From Rhodopirellula sp. SM50 (GTDB lineage Bacteria; Planctomycetota; Planctomycetia; Pirellulales; Pirellulaceae): a stretch of DNA of 48,617 bases. Shown here piece by piece: positions 38,853-47,658 of the stretch. Made by a program: the position numbers and the translations under genes. Every line of letters starts with the position of its first letter. The stretch's first letter is position 1. The DNA is taken from positions 1 to 48,617 of the forward strand of contig NZ_NTFY01000048.1 of assembly GCF_002289565.1 (NCBI RefSeq), read 5' to 3'. The notes under the pieces are model-generated. The model was not told where the DNA came from. It made no database searches and was given only the letters and a program-made list of their open reading frames with translations.

Positions 38853-39577
38853 CGGAGCCACGTCTCCCTTTGTTTGTTACGCGGGTCGATTTGAAAAGCG
38901 GGTCATGTTGGTCGAATTCGACTGCCACTCGGGTGCGTTCGCTGGACGAAGTTGCCGGCGATCGCATCCGATTGATACACCCTTCGAGCACGGACGGACC
39001 GCGGTGTGGGTTACACAGCCCGCCGACTTCGTTCAGCTCGATGGCAATTCGTCGTGGTGGAACAACGTCTTGCCAATTGATCGGCATTTCGAATCCGCAC
39101 GCAAAATCGCTTTTCAAATCCCCCGTTGCGTCCTGTGCAACGAGGAATACTGGGTCGATCGTTCGCTGACGGCTTGTCCCGGTCGGGGCGATTTGTCAGC
39201 TGGGATCACTAACCGTATCGGACCGGTTACGGTCAGAGATTACTGTTCCACTCTATTTTCACCAGCTTGCGAAGCTTTGACGGCTGGGCAATTTCCTCTC
39301 GATGTGGGGGGGGCAACTGATACCCGGGTTGGTCGCGTGGAACAAACGGACTGGACGGTATAAACTATCACGACACGGATCACGTGAGGCGTTCCAGGGT
39401 CGCCCACCAGGGGGCTGGCCCGCGCCGCGGGCCGTGGCAACGGCTGAAATGGCAACGGCTGCGGTGACGGGGCACGTTGTGTTCTGTGCATTGCAGTACT
39501 GTGTGCCGTGGATTGACAGACGTTTGCGGATTGATCCGTACAGATTTGCCACTCTCGAGCGTTGGAGACCTGTCCAG
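38853..39577. other. Intergenic region between Cys-rich gene and cupin
   Basis: About 725 bases between divergent genes. A plus-strand frame extends upstream of the cupin start but lacks any family character and passes through GC-rich palindromes, so I treat it as non-coding. Seen here: a stem of ACCGTA and TACGGT around 39210-39232, a perfect GGCCCGC/GCGGGCC stem at 39417-39433, and a duplicated TGGCAACGGCTG at about 39435-39458. Promoters for both genes are expected here. Confidence 0.5.
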
Positions 39578-39931
39578 ATGCCTGATCAAGGCCCCGCCGT
39601 TGTCGATCTGACCGCCCTGCCGGGGGTCGAGTGCCCCTGTGGCATCGCGCGTCGAGCGTTTCACGACCGGGACGAGTTCCCCGGTACGGTACATTTGACG
39701 AATATCGATCGATCAGCCCGGACGCACTACCATACCGAACACACCGAGGTTTACGTCGTATTGGAGTGTGATGATGATGCTGCGATCGAGCTGGACGGCC
39801 AATTGCACCCCGTACGCCCTAAAACTTCGGTTTTGATCCCCCCCGGCACTCGACACCGTGCGGTCGGATGCATGCAGGTGGTGATCGTTTGCTTACCCAA
39901 TTTTGACCCTGCCGACGAACACTTCGACTGA
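39578..39931 (+). CDS. Small cupin protein
   Basis: 117 residues, a single cupin_2-type beta barrel. The metal motif HYHTEHTEVYVVLE supplies His, His and Glu near 50-63, and GTRHRAVG near 95 gives the last His. Proteins of this kind are small cytoplasmic metal enzymes or sugar/ligand binders; the substrate is unknown. ATG 39578 has GGAG 10 bases upstream, and family alignment starts there, so the upstream extension is rejected. It lies 91 bases before a PQQ-propeller gene with no obvious link. Confidence 0.85.
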   Translation: MPDQGPAVVDLTALPGVECPCGIARRAFHDRDEFPGTVHLTNIDRSARTHYHTEHTEVYVVLECDDDAAIELDGQLHPVRPKTSVLIPPGTRHRAVGCMQVVIVCLPNFDPADEHFD

Positions 39932-40022
39932 GGGCTCATGAACCTCGGTCCGTCCAGTTAAGATAGCGACCATGCCCACTTCGTCTGTTGCCCAATCTTC
40001 CTTCCTGCCTGTTTGCCTTCCT

Positions 40023-42287
40023 ATGACGCGACCAACTTTTGACTTCAAACGTCGACTCCCTGCGGCGGTCCCCTTCCTCCTGATGCTTCCGACGTTGTGG
40101 CTCGGTGTTGCCGCATCGGCGGCCGACTGGCCCTATTGGCGTGGCCCCAACATGGACGGGACCGCCGAAGTCAGCGGATTGCCCGACGACTGGGATTCCA
40201 AGGGAGGCGACGGCAGCAATCTGCTTTGGAAACGCGAAGACATTGGCAGTTTCTGCACCCCGGTGGTGATGGGGGGGCGACTCTACACGATCCAGCGGCA
40301 TCTACCCGACACCGAGCGTGAGGGTGAGAAAGTCGTCTGTATCGATGCCAAGACCGGCGAGACGATTTGGGAAAACAGCTACAACGTCTGGCTGTCCGAT
40401 GTCCCGGCAGAGCGGATCGGGTGGACCAGCGTCGTCGCCGATCCCGAATCGGGCAACGTGTATGTGCTGGGGGCTTGTGACATCTTTCAGTGCATGGACG
40501 GAGAAACGGGCGAGACGCTTTGGCAGGTCCCGTTGCACGAGCAATTCGGAATGCTCAGCACCTACGGCGGCCGGACGAATTTCCCTATCGTTCACGAAGA
40601 TTTGGTGATCATCAGCGGGATCATCATCAACTGGGGCGACTACGCCAAACCCAATCACCGGATGCTGGCACTGGACAAGCTGACGGGCGAATTCGTTTGG
40701 TTCAGCGGAACGCGTGATCTGCCCTACGACACGTCTTACTCGGCGCCGACGATCGCGACCATCGACGGCCAACGACAGTTGATCATGGGCTTTGGCGACG
40801 GCCAGGTCTGGGGCATTCAGCCGCGAACCGGAAAGCAACTCTGGAAATACGAATTGTCGCGTCGGGGCCTGTTTGCCGCTCCCCTGGTCATCGGCGACAC
40901 GGTCTACTGCAGCCACAATGAAGAGAACGTCGGCGAATGGGCCAACGTGATGGGCGCCGTCGCAGCGGTCAAGATTTCCGGCACCGGCGATCAAACCCAA
41001 GCCAAGGAACTGTGGAAGCAGTACGAAGTCGTTGCGGGATTCAGTGAACCCGTGCTCGTCGACGGGCGTTTGTACTTGGTCGATGACCGCTGCAAGATGT
41101 GGGTCTTCGATGCCGAATCGGGAGAACCGATTATCGAGCAAGAACGGTTTGCCGACAGCCGTCAGAAATCGGCACTGTTGTACGCCGACGGTAAAATCTA
41201 TGTGACGACCGAAAATGGGCGTTGGTCGATCGTCAAGCCGACCGCCGACGGGTTCGAAGTGATCAATGACGGACGACTGCGCAGCGAATCCTTTGTCGCC
41301 TCGCCGATCGTCGCCGACGGCCGCTTGTACTTCCAAAGCACCCGGAACCTGTATTGCATCAGCAATGAGGCGGCCAAGCAGTCCGACCAATCGATCAGCG
41401 ACGCCTACGGGGACGAACGCCCCGTTGCCGAGGACACGCAGATCGCTCAGGTCCAGATCGTTCCGGTCGAAGCCGTGATCCAGCCCGGCGAGTCGATCGA
41501 GTACAAGGTCAACGTGTTCAACGCGATCGGACAAAAACTGGAAACACCCAGCGACGTGACGTTCCGAGTCGAAGGCGGCGCGGCGTCGATCGACGGCAAC
41601 AAGTTGACCGCCGCGGCGGATGCGGCTCACACCGGGGTCCAGGTCGTCGCGCAGCTGGGCGACGCCACCGGGACGGCCCGCGTGCGGATCGTGCCCCCGT
41701 TGCCCTGGAAATTTACCTTTGACGGTCTGTCTGATCCGCCCTTGTCGTGGGTCGGTGCCCGATACCGTCACGTGATTCGCGAAATCGACGGTTCGGCGGC
41801 GTTGACCAAGATCAGCACGATTCCCAAGGGGGCTCGAAGCCGCGCCTGGATGGGACCGAGCGATTTGTCGCAGTACACCATTTCCGCCGACGTCCGCGGT
41901 CAGCGGGCATTGGGCGCCCTGCCGGACATCGGGTTGACGGCCCACGGTTATGTGCTCGACTTAATGGGCGAAGCCCAACAGGTTCAAATCCGGACGTGGG
42001 CGTCCTCCGAAGAACGCGCCTCGGACGTTGCCGCGTTTCCATGGTCGGAGGACCAGTGGTACCGGATCAAGCTACGGGTCGATTTGGAGAGTGAAGCCCC
42101 CGCTCAGGTGGCGGTCGTCCGCGGCAAGGTCTGGCCTCGCGATCAGGAGGAGCCCGAAGAATGGACGCTCACGGTACGAGACGAATCGCCTAATTTGGCT
42201 GCCAGCCCGGGCCTTTACGGCAACGCAAAGGTCGCGGAAATTTACTTGGACAATATCGAAGTCGTTGAAAACCGCAACGAACCATAG
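40023..42287 (+). CDS. Secreted PQQ-like beta-propeller protein
   Basis: About 754 residues with a signal peptide (VPFLLMLPTLWLGVAASAA). An N-terminal 8-bladed-type propeller (about 18-455) has the family opening DWPYWRGPNMDGTAE and repeated blade motifs such as CIDAKTGETIWE and CMDGETGETLWQVPLH. A bacterial Ig-like domain follows (about 470-560, VIQPGESIEYKVNVFN), and the C terminus (about 565-754) looks like a concanavalin/laminin-type beta-sandwich (WKFTFDGLSDPPLSW). No PQQ-binding Cys-Cys or catalytic Asp is evident, so this is a propeller scaffold, not a dehydrogenase. ATG 40023 gives a clean signal peptide; ATG 39972 is also in frame. Confidence 0.88.
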   Translation: MTRPTFDFKRRLPAAVPFLLMLPTLWLGVAASAADWPYWRGPNMDGTAEVSGLPDDWDSKGGDGSNLLWKREDIGSFCTPVVMGGRLYTIQRHLPDTEREGEKVVCIDAKTGETIWENSYNVWLSDVPAERIGWTSVVADPESGNVYVLGACDIFQCMDGETGETLWQVPLHEQFGMLSTYGGRTNFPIVHEDLVIISGIIINWGDYAKPNHRMLALDKLTGEFVWFSGTRDLPYDTSYSAPTIATIDGQRQLIMGFGDGQVWGIQPRTGKQLWKYELSRRGLFAAPLVIGDTVYCSHNEENVGEWANVMGAVAAVKISGTGDQTQAKELWKQYEVVAGFSEPVLVDGRLYLVDDRCKMWVFDAESGEPIIEQERFADSRQKSALLYADGKIYVTTENGRWSIVKPTADGFEVINDGRLRSESFVASPIVADGRLYFQSTRNLYCISNEAAKQSDQSISDAYGDERPVAEDTQIAQVQIVPVEAVIQPGESIEYKVNVFNAIGQKLETPSDVTFRVEGGAASIDGNKLTAAADAAHTGVQVVAQLGDATGTARVRIVPPLPWKFTFDGLSDPPLSWVGARYRHVIREIDGSAALTKISTIPKGARSRAWMGPSDLSQYTISADVRGQRALGALPDIGLTAHGYVLDLMGEAQQVQIRTWASSEERASDVAAFPWSEDQWYRIKLRVDLESEAPAQVAVVRGKVWPRDQEEPEEWTLTVRDESPNLAASPGLYGNAKVAEIYLDNIEVVENRNEP

Positions 42288-42407
42288 CAGGGGGGCTTCA
42301 TTCCGCATTACGGCCGATCATTTGATTCAGCGGTCGTGTTGCCTAGAATGAGTGACCCTCCCCATTGCCCTTTCCCACCCCACACCAGGTCAACTGACCC
42401 CATCGCA

Positions 42408-44750
42408 ATGCGAAAACAAGAACTCTCGGCGTTCTCGATGATTTTGGCTGCTTTCTGCCTCGGCACGCTGACCACGGTCACGTTCAGTGGCTGCAAGCCA
42501 CCGACCGCCGTGCCGCGTGCCGCGGAAACCAGCAACACGTCGGGCAGTAATACGACCGGCAGCACGACCGCGTCGGCCCGCTGGGCGTCCAATACGACGG
42601 CCAACACCACCGTCGCGGCCAACACCACCGTCGCGGCCGAAACCCCGGTTGCCGAAGTCCCGATGCCGGTCAAACCCGCCGTCGAAGTGGTCGAGCCGGC
42701 AGCGGCCGAGCCGATCGCCAGCGAACCGGCAGCCAGCGAACCGGCAGCCAGCGAACCGGCAGCCAGCGAACCGGCGGCCAGCGAACCGGCAGCCAGCGAA
42801 CCCGTCGCCAAGGTTGCCGCCAAACCGACCAGCGATGCGAAGGTGGAAAATCAGGCATCGGCGACCACGTTGGTTTCCGAAGTTTCCGATCCCAACGAAG
42901 TGATGGCGAGCGGGAAGGATTGGCCGCAGTGGGGCGGAACGCGATTGCGAAACAACACGCCGGGCGTGAGCGGATTGCCGCGAAGTTGGAACATCGGCAA
43001 GTTTGATCGGCGGACCGGAGAGTGGGACAACAGCAACGCAGAAAACATCGTGTGGTACGCCAATTTGGGCAGTCAGACGTACGGCAATCCCGTCGTCGCC
43101 GGCGGTCGCGTGTTCGTCGGAACCAACAACGGTGCCGGGCACCTGAAACGTTATCCCTCCCAAGTCGACTTGGGATGCTTGTTGGCCTTTAACGAAGCCG
43201 ATGGAGAGTTCCTGTGGCAGCACAGCAGCGAAAAGCTGATCACCGGGCGCGTCCATGACTGGCCGTTGCAGGGGATTTGCTGTGCACCGCTGGTCGAAGG
43301 CAATCGGTTGTGGTTTGTGACCAGCCGCGGTGAAGTCCGCTGTCTCGACGTCGAAGGGTTTTATGACGGCGAAGACGACGGGCCGGTGACAGAGGAAACC
43401 GCGTTTGTCGCCGAACTGATGCTCGCCAGCGACGCCGGCAAGGCGGCGGTGGCGGCACTCGGCGAAGGCAAACTGTCTGACGGCTTGGTCGAAGCGCTTC
43501 AAACGGCCGGCGAAGCGGTCAGTGGTGATGTCAAAATTGAAAGTGTCAACGAAGGCGCCGGCTGGGTTGCCAGCGGGAACTTCGGCGGCGTCGATCGCAC
43601 GTTTGAACTCAAAAAGGCCGGCCCGCGGTTGAGCGTGTTCAAGAGCTTGGGCATTCATGACAAACGCGACGCCGACACCATCTGGATCTACAACATGATG
43701 CAGGAACTGGGAACCAGCCAGCACAACATGTGTTCGTGCAGCGTGACCAGTTATGGCGATTACTTGTTCGTCAACACCAGCAATGGACTGGACGAATCGC
43801 ACTTGAACTTGCCCGCCCCGGATGCACCGACGTTCCTGTGCATGAACAAGAACACCGGCGAATTGCTGTGGCAGGATTCTTCGCCGGGATCCAACATTCT
43901 TCACGGCCAGTGGTCCAGTCCCACCGTCGCCGTGCTCGGCGGCGTGCCGCAGGTTTTGTTTTGCGGGGGAGACGGATGGTTGTACAGCTTCAAAGCCGAT
44001 GGCGGCGTCGATGGCAAGCCGGAGCTGCTGTGGAGATTCGACTGTAACCCCAAGGAATCCAAGTGGGTCATCGGCGGCGAAGGCACTCGAAACAATCTGA
44101 TCGCAACGCCCGTCGTCTACAACGATCTGGTTTACATCGCGGTCGGACAGGATCCCGAGCACGGTGAGGGCGAAGGTCACTTCTGGTGCATCGATCCCAC
44201 CAAGCGTGGCAACGTTTCACCGCAGCTGGCGATGAAGGTCGAAGGCGACAGCCGCACCGAGATCCCCCACAAACGGATTCAAGCTGTTGAACCCGAGAAG
44301 GGTGAAATCGCGGTCGACAATCCGAATTCGGCCGTGGTGTGGCACTACTCGTTGTCGGACAACAACGACGACGGCGAAATCGACTTCGAAGAGGAAATGC
44401 ACCGAACGATCGGCACCTGTGCGATCAAAGATGACGTGATCTACGTCGCCGATTTTTCGGGATTGCTGCACTGCCTCGATGCCCGTGGCGAGAACGGCGA
44501 GGCCAAGGTCCACTTTACCTATGACATGTTCGCACAAAGCTGGGGCAGCCCGCTGATCAGTGACGGGCACGTCTACGTGGGCGACGAAGATGGCGACGTG
44601 GCGATTTTCCAATTCGGTCCGCAGTACAACGAGCCGATCGAAGAAATCAACATGGGTAGCAGCGTCTACAGCACGCCGATCGCGGCCAACGGTCGGATCT
44701 ACATCAGCACCAAAGACAAGTTGTTCGCAATCGAGAAGCAATCGCAATGA
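42408..44750 (+). CDS. PQQ-like beta-propeller lipoprotein
   Basis: About 780 residues. The signal ends in a lipobox-like VTFSGC (Cys29), so the protein may be lipid-anchored. An Ala/Pro/Glu-rich low-complexity linker with six (AASEP) repeats lies at about 104-133. The rest is a PQQ-type propeller opening DWPQWGGTRLRNNTPGVSGL near 170, with blade motifs such as CMNKNTGELLWQD and CLDARGENGEA. It is the second propeller in a row; both share the WP-W-G opening, suggesting paralogues. The ATG of the next gene overlaps its stop (ATGA). Role unknown: extracellular scaffold or ligand binder. Confidence 0.88.
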   Translation: MRKQELSAFSMILAAFCLGTLTTVTFSGCKPPTAVPRAAETSNTSGSNTTGSTTASARWASNTTANTTVAANTTVAAETPVAEVPMPVKPAVEVVEPAAAEPIASEPAASEPAASEPAASEPAASEPAASEPVAKVAAKPTSDAKVENQASATTLVSEVSDPNEVMASGKDWPQWGGTRLRNNTPGVSGLPRSWNIGKFDRRTGEWDNSNAENIVWYANLGSQTYGNPVVAGGRVFVGTNNGAGHLKRYPSQVDLGCLLAFNEADGEFLWQHSSEKLITGRVHDWPLQGICCAPLVEGNRLWFVTSRGEVRCLDVEGFYDGEDDGPVTEETAFVAELMLASDAGKAAVAALGEGKLSDGLVEALQTAGEAVSGDVKIESVNEGAGWVASGNFGGVDRTFELKKAGPRLSVFKSLGIHDKRDADTIWIYNMMQELGTSQHNMCSCSVTSYGDYLFVNTSNGLDESHLNLPAPDAPTFLCMNKNTGELLWQDSSPGSNILHGQWSSPTVAVLGGVPQVLFCGGDGWLYSFKADGGVDGKPELLWRFDCNPKESKWVIGGEGTRNNLIATPVVYNDLVYIAVGQDPEHGEGEGHFWCIDPTKRGNVSPQLAMKVEGDSRTEIPHKRIQAVEPEKGEIAVDNPNSAVVWHYSLSDNNDDGEIDFEEEMHRTIGTCAIKDDVIYVADFSGLLHCLDARGENGEAKVHFTYDMFAQSWGSPLISDGHVYVGDEDGDVAIFQFGPQYNEPIEEINMGSSVYSTPIAANGRIYISTKDKLFAIEKQSQ
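42717..42806. repeat. Six tandem 15-bp repeats encoding ASEPA
   Basis: GCCAGCGAACCGGCA is repeated from 42717 in 15-bp steps; the fourth copy ends CGGCG and the sixth ends CCCGTC. They encode the ASEPA linker of the propeller lipoprotein, likely a flexible spacer from the membrane. Confidence 0.9.
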
Positions 44751-45124
44751 CGAAGACCGTCGTGGACTGTGGCAATTGCGGCCCCGATTTTCACTCGATC
44801 CGTCAGTTTGTGACTTCCAATTTTGATGCCGTCGTCGTGCAATCGCACGACGCCGAAGAAACGCTCAAGTTGCTCCGCCAGCGTGATGTCGCGCTGGTGA
44901 CCGTCAATCGGAAACTTGATCGGGACTACTCTGATGGAATGGAAGTCGTCAATGCGATCAAAGCCGAAGAGGATCTCGCCGACGTGCCGGTGATGTTGGT
45001 GACCAATTACGAAGAGCACCAGCAGGCGGCGATGGAGGCCGGTTGCGTGCGGGGTTTCGGAAAACTTGCCTTGCGAGACTCGAGGACCGTCGAACTGCTT
45101 CAGCCGTACTTGGGTTCAAATTGA
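44747..45124 (+). CDS. Degenerate receiver (REC-like) domain protein
   Basis: A 125-residue single-domain protein with response-regulator receiver fold. The position of the phosphoacceptor Asp holds Asn54 (VALVTVNRKLDRD), and the acidic pair at the N terminus is weak (VDCGNCGPD). Thr86 in MLVTNY and Lys106 in GFGKLAL are kept. It is probably an unphosphorylatable pseudo-receiver that works by binding. It starts with ATGA overlap on the propeller gene and its own stop overlaps the TTG of the transporter gene, forming a tight three-gene unit. Confidence 0.83.
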   Translation: MTKTVVDCGNCGPDFHSIRQFVTSNFDAVVVQSHDAEETLKLLRQRDVALVTVNRKLDRDYSDGMEVVNAIKAEEDLADVPVMLVTNYEEHQQAAMEAGCVRGFGKLALRDSRTVELLQPYLGSN

Positions 45125-45639
45125 ACCACTCCACCACCTTCTTTTTGATCGCGATTTTGGTCGGCTTATTGGCCGGCGGTCTGCTCGGTGCTCAACCGAG
45201 CATCAACGGATCACTGGGCAAGAGCGTGGCCCACCCGCTGCAGGCGTCGCTGATCTCCTTCGGTAGTGGGACGCTGATTCTGTTGGTGCTGACGATGGTG
45301 GTCGGGGAATTCCCGCCCGCGTTCGCCGTTTCGCCACGTCAATTGCCGTGGTGGATCTGGTTCGGCGGTGCGATCGGTGTGGTGATGGTTTCGACGTCGC
45401 TGTTCATCGTGCCGCGGATCGGCTCGCTGCCCTGGTTTGCCGCCGTCATGACGGGGCAAACGCTGGCGGCGTTGCTGCTGGATCATTACGGGTTGCTGGG
45501 TAATCCGAAGACACCGGTTTCTGGCCTGCGAGTCTGTGGGACGCTATTGTTGGTGCTGGGGATCTTGGCGATCGTCGGGGCGCGGCGTCTGGAGACGACC
45601 CAAGACGCGGCGGTAGAAGTCGTCGAGACCGAAGACTAA
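45121..45639 (+). CDS. DUF606/YdcZ-type DMT transporter
   Basis: About 172 residues with five or so membrane helices: LIAILVGLLAGGLLGAQPSI near 9-28, then LISFGSGTLILLVLTMVVGE, WIWFGGAIGVVMVSTSLFIV and a final VCGTLLLVLGILAIVG. This is the DUF606 half of the drug/metabolite transporter superfamily, with the family word GAQPSING. Substrate unknown. I use TTG 45121, whose last two bases plus the next A form the stop of the receiver gene (TTGA). A longer upstream frame would overlap the receiver by 80 bases and is not family-like. Confidence 0.87.
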   Translation: MNHSTTFFLIAILVGLLAGGLLGAQPSINGSLGKSVAHPLQASLISFGSGTLILLVLTMVVGEFPPAFAVSPRQLPWWIWFGGAIGVVMVSTSLFIVPRIGSLPWFAAVMTGQTLAALLLDHYGLLGNPKTPVSGLRVCGTLLLVLGILAIVGARRLETTQDAAVEVVETED

Positions 45640-45762
45640 GTGGCGTAAGCTTCCAGCTTGCGTTCGGTAAAGCGGCGTAAGCTTCCAGCTTGCGTTGTGA
45701 AAAGTGGGGTAAGCTTCCAGCTTGCGTAAGGCAGGGACAGGCAAGCTGAAAGCTTACCCCAC
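45640..45762. repeat. Three direct and one inverted copy of a GTAAGCTTCCAGCTTGCG repeat
   Basis: GGCGTAAGCTTCCAGCTTGC occurs at 45642 and 45674 and in the form GGGGTAAGCTTCCAGCTTGC at 45706; CAAGCTGAAAGCTTACCCC is the inverted version at 45742-45760. Copies 3 and 4 can form a long hairpin with a loop of about 12 bases. The same motif, inverted, lies at 16023. The array separates the transporter from the sigma factor gene. Confidence 0.9.
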
Positions 45763-45778
45763 CGAAGGCAACGATCGC

Positions 45779-46357
45779 ATGTCCAATGAACCCCCTTTCG
45801 ATGATGCCGAATCGCCCGAGACGCCCTCCCAGGCCGCCTCACTGGACGAGGTCTGGCAAAGCTTTGGCAGTCAGCTACGGCGCCGCGCGCGGACACGCTT
45901 GCGGCAGTATGGTCTGACCGGTCAGACCGAATCGATGGACATCTGCAACGAAGTGATGGTGGATCTGGCCAAGCGAACCGACGCCGATTCGTTGACGGCG
46001 GACGATATCCTGTCCTACATCCTGCGTGCGATCGATAACGAAGTGGTCGACACCTTTCGAACGCTGGCACGTCATTGCCGCGATTTTCGTCGCAACGAAG
46101 TGACGCCGGTGGAGGAGATCAAGCTGCACGGCGCCCAGACCTCGCCCAGCCAGATCGCGCTCCGCAAGGAAGTGGCTGATCGCGTGCGGTCGATCTTGGG
46201 CGAGTCGGACGCGTTGGCGCTCGACATGATGTTGCAGAACCACGACTGGAACGAAATCGGCCAGCGACTGGGGATCAAACCGGACACCGCTCGCATGCGG
46301 GTCCGCCGCGCACTCGACCGGGCGCGCGAAGAGATCGGATTGTCGGAGTCGTCGTGA
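45779..46357 (+). CDS. ECF-like sigma-70 family RNA polymerase sigma factor
   Basis: 192 residues. Region 2 is seen as ARTRLRQYGLTGQTESMDIC, NEVMVDLAKR and LRAIDNEVVDTFRTLARHCR (about 34-105), which recognise the -10 element. Region 4 at about 145-188 contains the helix-turn-helix EIGQRLGIKPDTARMRVRRA that reads the -35 element. Planctomycetes have many such sigma factors next to protein kinases, as here. A short disordered acidic N terminus precedes region 2. ATG 45779 lies at the end of the palindromic repeat array. Its stop overlaps the next start (GTGATG), so the following kinase-like protein is a candidate partner. Confidence 0.88.
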   Translation: MSNEPPFDDAESPETPSQAASLDEVWQSFGSQLRRRARTRLRQYGLTGQTESMDICNEVMVDLAKRTDADSLTADDILSYILRAIDNEVVDTFRTLARHCRDFRRNEVTPVEEIKLHGAQTSPSQIALRKEVADRVRSILGESDALALDMMLQNHDWNEIGQRLGIKPDTARMRVRRALDRAREEIGLSESS

Positions 46358-47658
46358 TGGCCGAGCGTCCGTCCCCGCACGATCCGAGTCGCCCCGCCGA
46401 TGCGACCGCCAGCACGTCGCCCCACGTTGCCGGGATCGATGATCTGATCGGTTGGTTGCAGCGGCGCCGCGAAAGTCATCCGACGTCACCGCTGGCGGAG
46501 CTGATCGATCAGGCATCGCTGTCAACGAGCGGTCTGGTGGAATTGGCGGCCGTCGACTTGATTGGGCAACGTCGCAGGGGGCAGCTGGTTGTCGTGGAAG
46601 ACTACCTGAAGCAGTTTCCACAGCTCGCCGAGTCCGAGAGTGATGTGTTGGACCTGATCGACGCCGAGCTTTGTGTCCGACGTGAACGAGGCGAGGATTG
46701 TGATGCGTCCCGTTTTCGCGATCGTTTTCCCGAACTCGCCGATTCGATCGAGCAATTGATTCATCTGCAACCTGGACCGCGGGAAATCCACGCCGGCGAC
46801 AGTTTGGAGTGGGATCAGTCGGTGGTCCAGCGACAGATGACCGTGGCGGCGGGGCAGTCTTCGGGCGAGCCACCGGTTTCGGAAACGTGTTCCGATGATT
46901 CGATCGACGTTCCGATCCCGATCAAGCCGCCCGAGTGGATCGTCGGCGCCCGCTGCATTGCGACCGTGCAACTGCAGCGTGGGCGTTGTTGGCTGGTCAA
47001 GGGACGTGACACCGAGCGGAACGACACCGTGGCGATGAAGATCATTCCGCTGCCCGCGAGGCTGGGACGAACCGAGCGGACCCGCATCCTGGATCTCTGC
47101 GAACGCACCAGCAGCGTCGCGCATCCGTCTTGGGTGGCACCGCGGATTGCGGCGATCAACAACGAGCACCTTGCGGTCGTGCGGCCCTGGATCTTCGGCG
47201 ATTCCTTCGCGTTACGTCCGCCAGGTGCGAACCCTCTTCAACGCTTGCAGATGCTCGTGCGTGTCGCGTTTGCGCTCGCCGCGGCACACCGCATCGGTGC
47301 GACGCATGGCGGTGTGAAGTGCGAGAATGCGATCATCGATCACCAGTCCCGCGTCAACCTGATCGACACGGCATCGGGGGGCGCGTGTTGGGCGGAACCC
47401 TATGCGACGTGGGAGCACGAGTTGTCGAAAACACTGCCCGACCGGATTCGCCGCGACACCATCGGATTGGTCGGAATGATCGCCCTGGAATGTCTCGAGT
47501 CACCCGATCGAATCGCATCGACCTGGATTCCGCGAGTCACCGAAGGAATTGATTTCAGCAGCAACGATGCCTGTGCGATCATTGGCGAGGCTTTGCAGTC
47601 CTGTTTGGATCAGAAGCCCGTCGAGCGCTCGTGGTGGCAAAAAGTGATGCGTCCTTGA
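46357..47658 (+). CDS. Pseudokinase, Ser/Thr-kinase-like, coupled to the sigma factor
   Basis: About 433 residues. The first 200 are a charged domain of no recognised family. The C-terminal part (about 205-430) has the protein-kinase fold but is degraded: the VAIK-type lysine is kept (NDTVAMKIIPLP), the glycine loop is poor (VQLQRGRCWLVKG), and the catalytic HRD/HGD motif reads THGGVKCENAII, so Asp is replaced by Gly319. The metal Asp survives in NLIDTA but without DFG. The fold likely binds nucleotide or partners without phosphorylating. ATG 46357 shares a base with the sigma factor stop; GTG 46354 is an alternative. No membrane helix or sensor domain was seen. Confidence 0.82.
   Translation: MAERPSPHDPSRPADATASTSPHVAGIDDLIGWLQRRRESHPTSPLAELIDQASLSTSGLVELAAVDLIGQRRRGQLVVVEDYLKQFPQLAESESDVLDLIDAELCVRRERGEDCDASRFRDRFPELADSIEQLIHLQPGPREIHAGDSLEWDQSVVQRQMTVAAGQSSGEPPVSETCSDDSIDVPIPIKPPEWIVGARCIATVQLQRGRCWLVKGRDTERNDTVAMKIIPLPARLGRTERTRILDLCERTSSVAHPSWVAPRIAAINNEHLAVVRPWIFGDSFALRPPGANPLQRLQMLVRVAFALAAAHRIGATHGGVKCENAIIDHQSRVNLIDTASGGACWAEPYATWEHELSKTLPDRIRRDTIGLVGMIALECLESPDRIASTWIPRVTEGIDFSSNDACAIIGEALQSCLDQKPVERSWWQKVMRP

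Noticed and set aside
38191..39363. Long plus-strand frame opposite the Cys-rich gene
   Set aside because: It is the antisense of 45-bp coding repeats (Gln/Ala/Gly-rich) and has no start signal; the minus-strand protein has a signal peptide and its own terminator.
39302..39577. Upstream extension of the cupin protein
   Set aside because: No family similarity, passes through GC palindromes; ATG 39578 has GGAG upstream.
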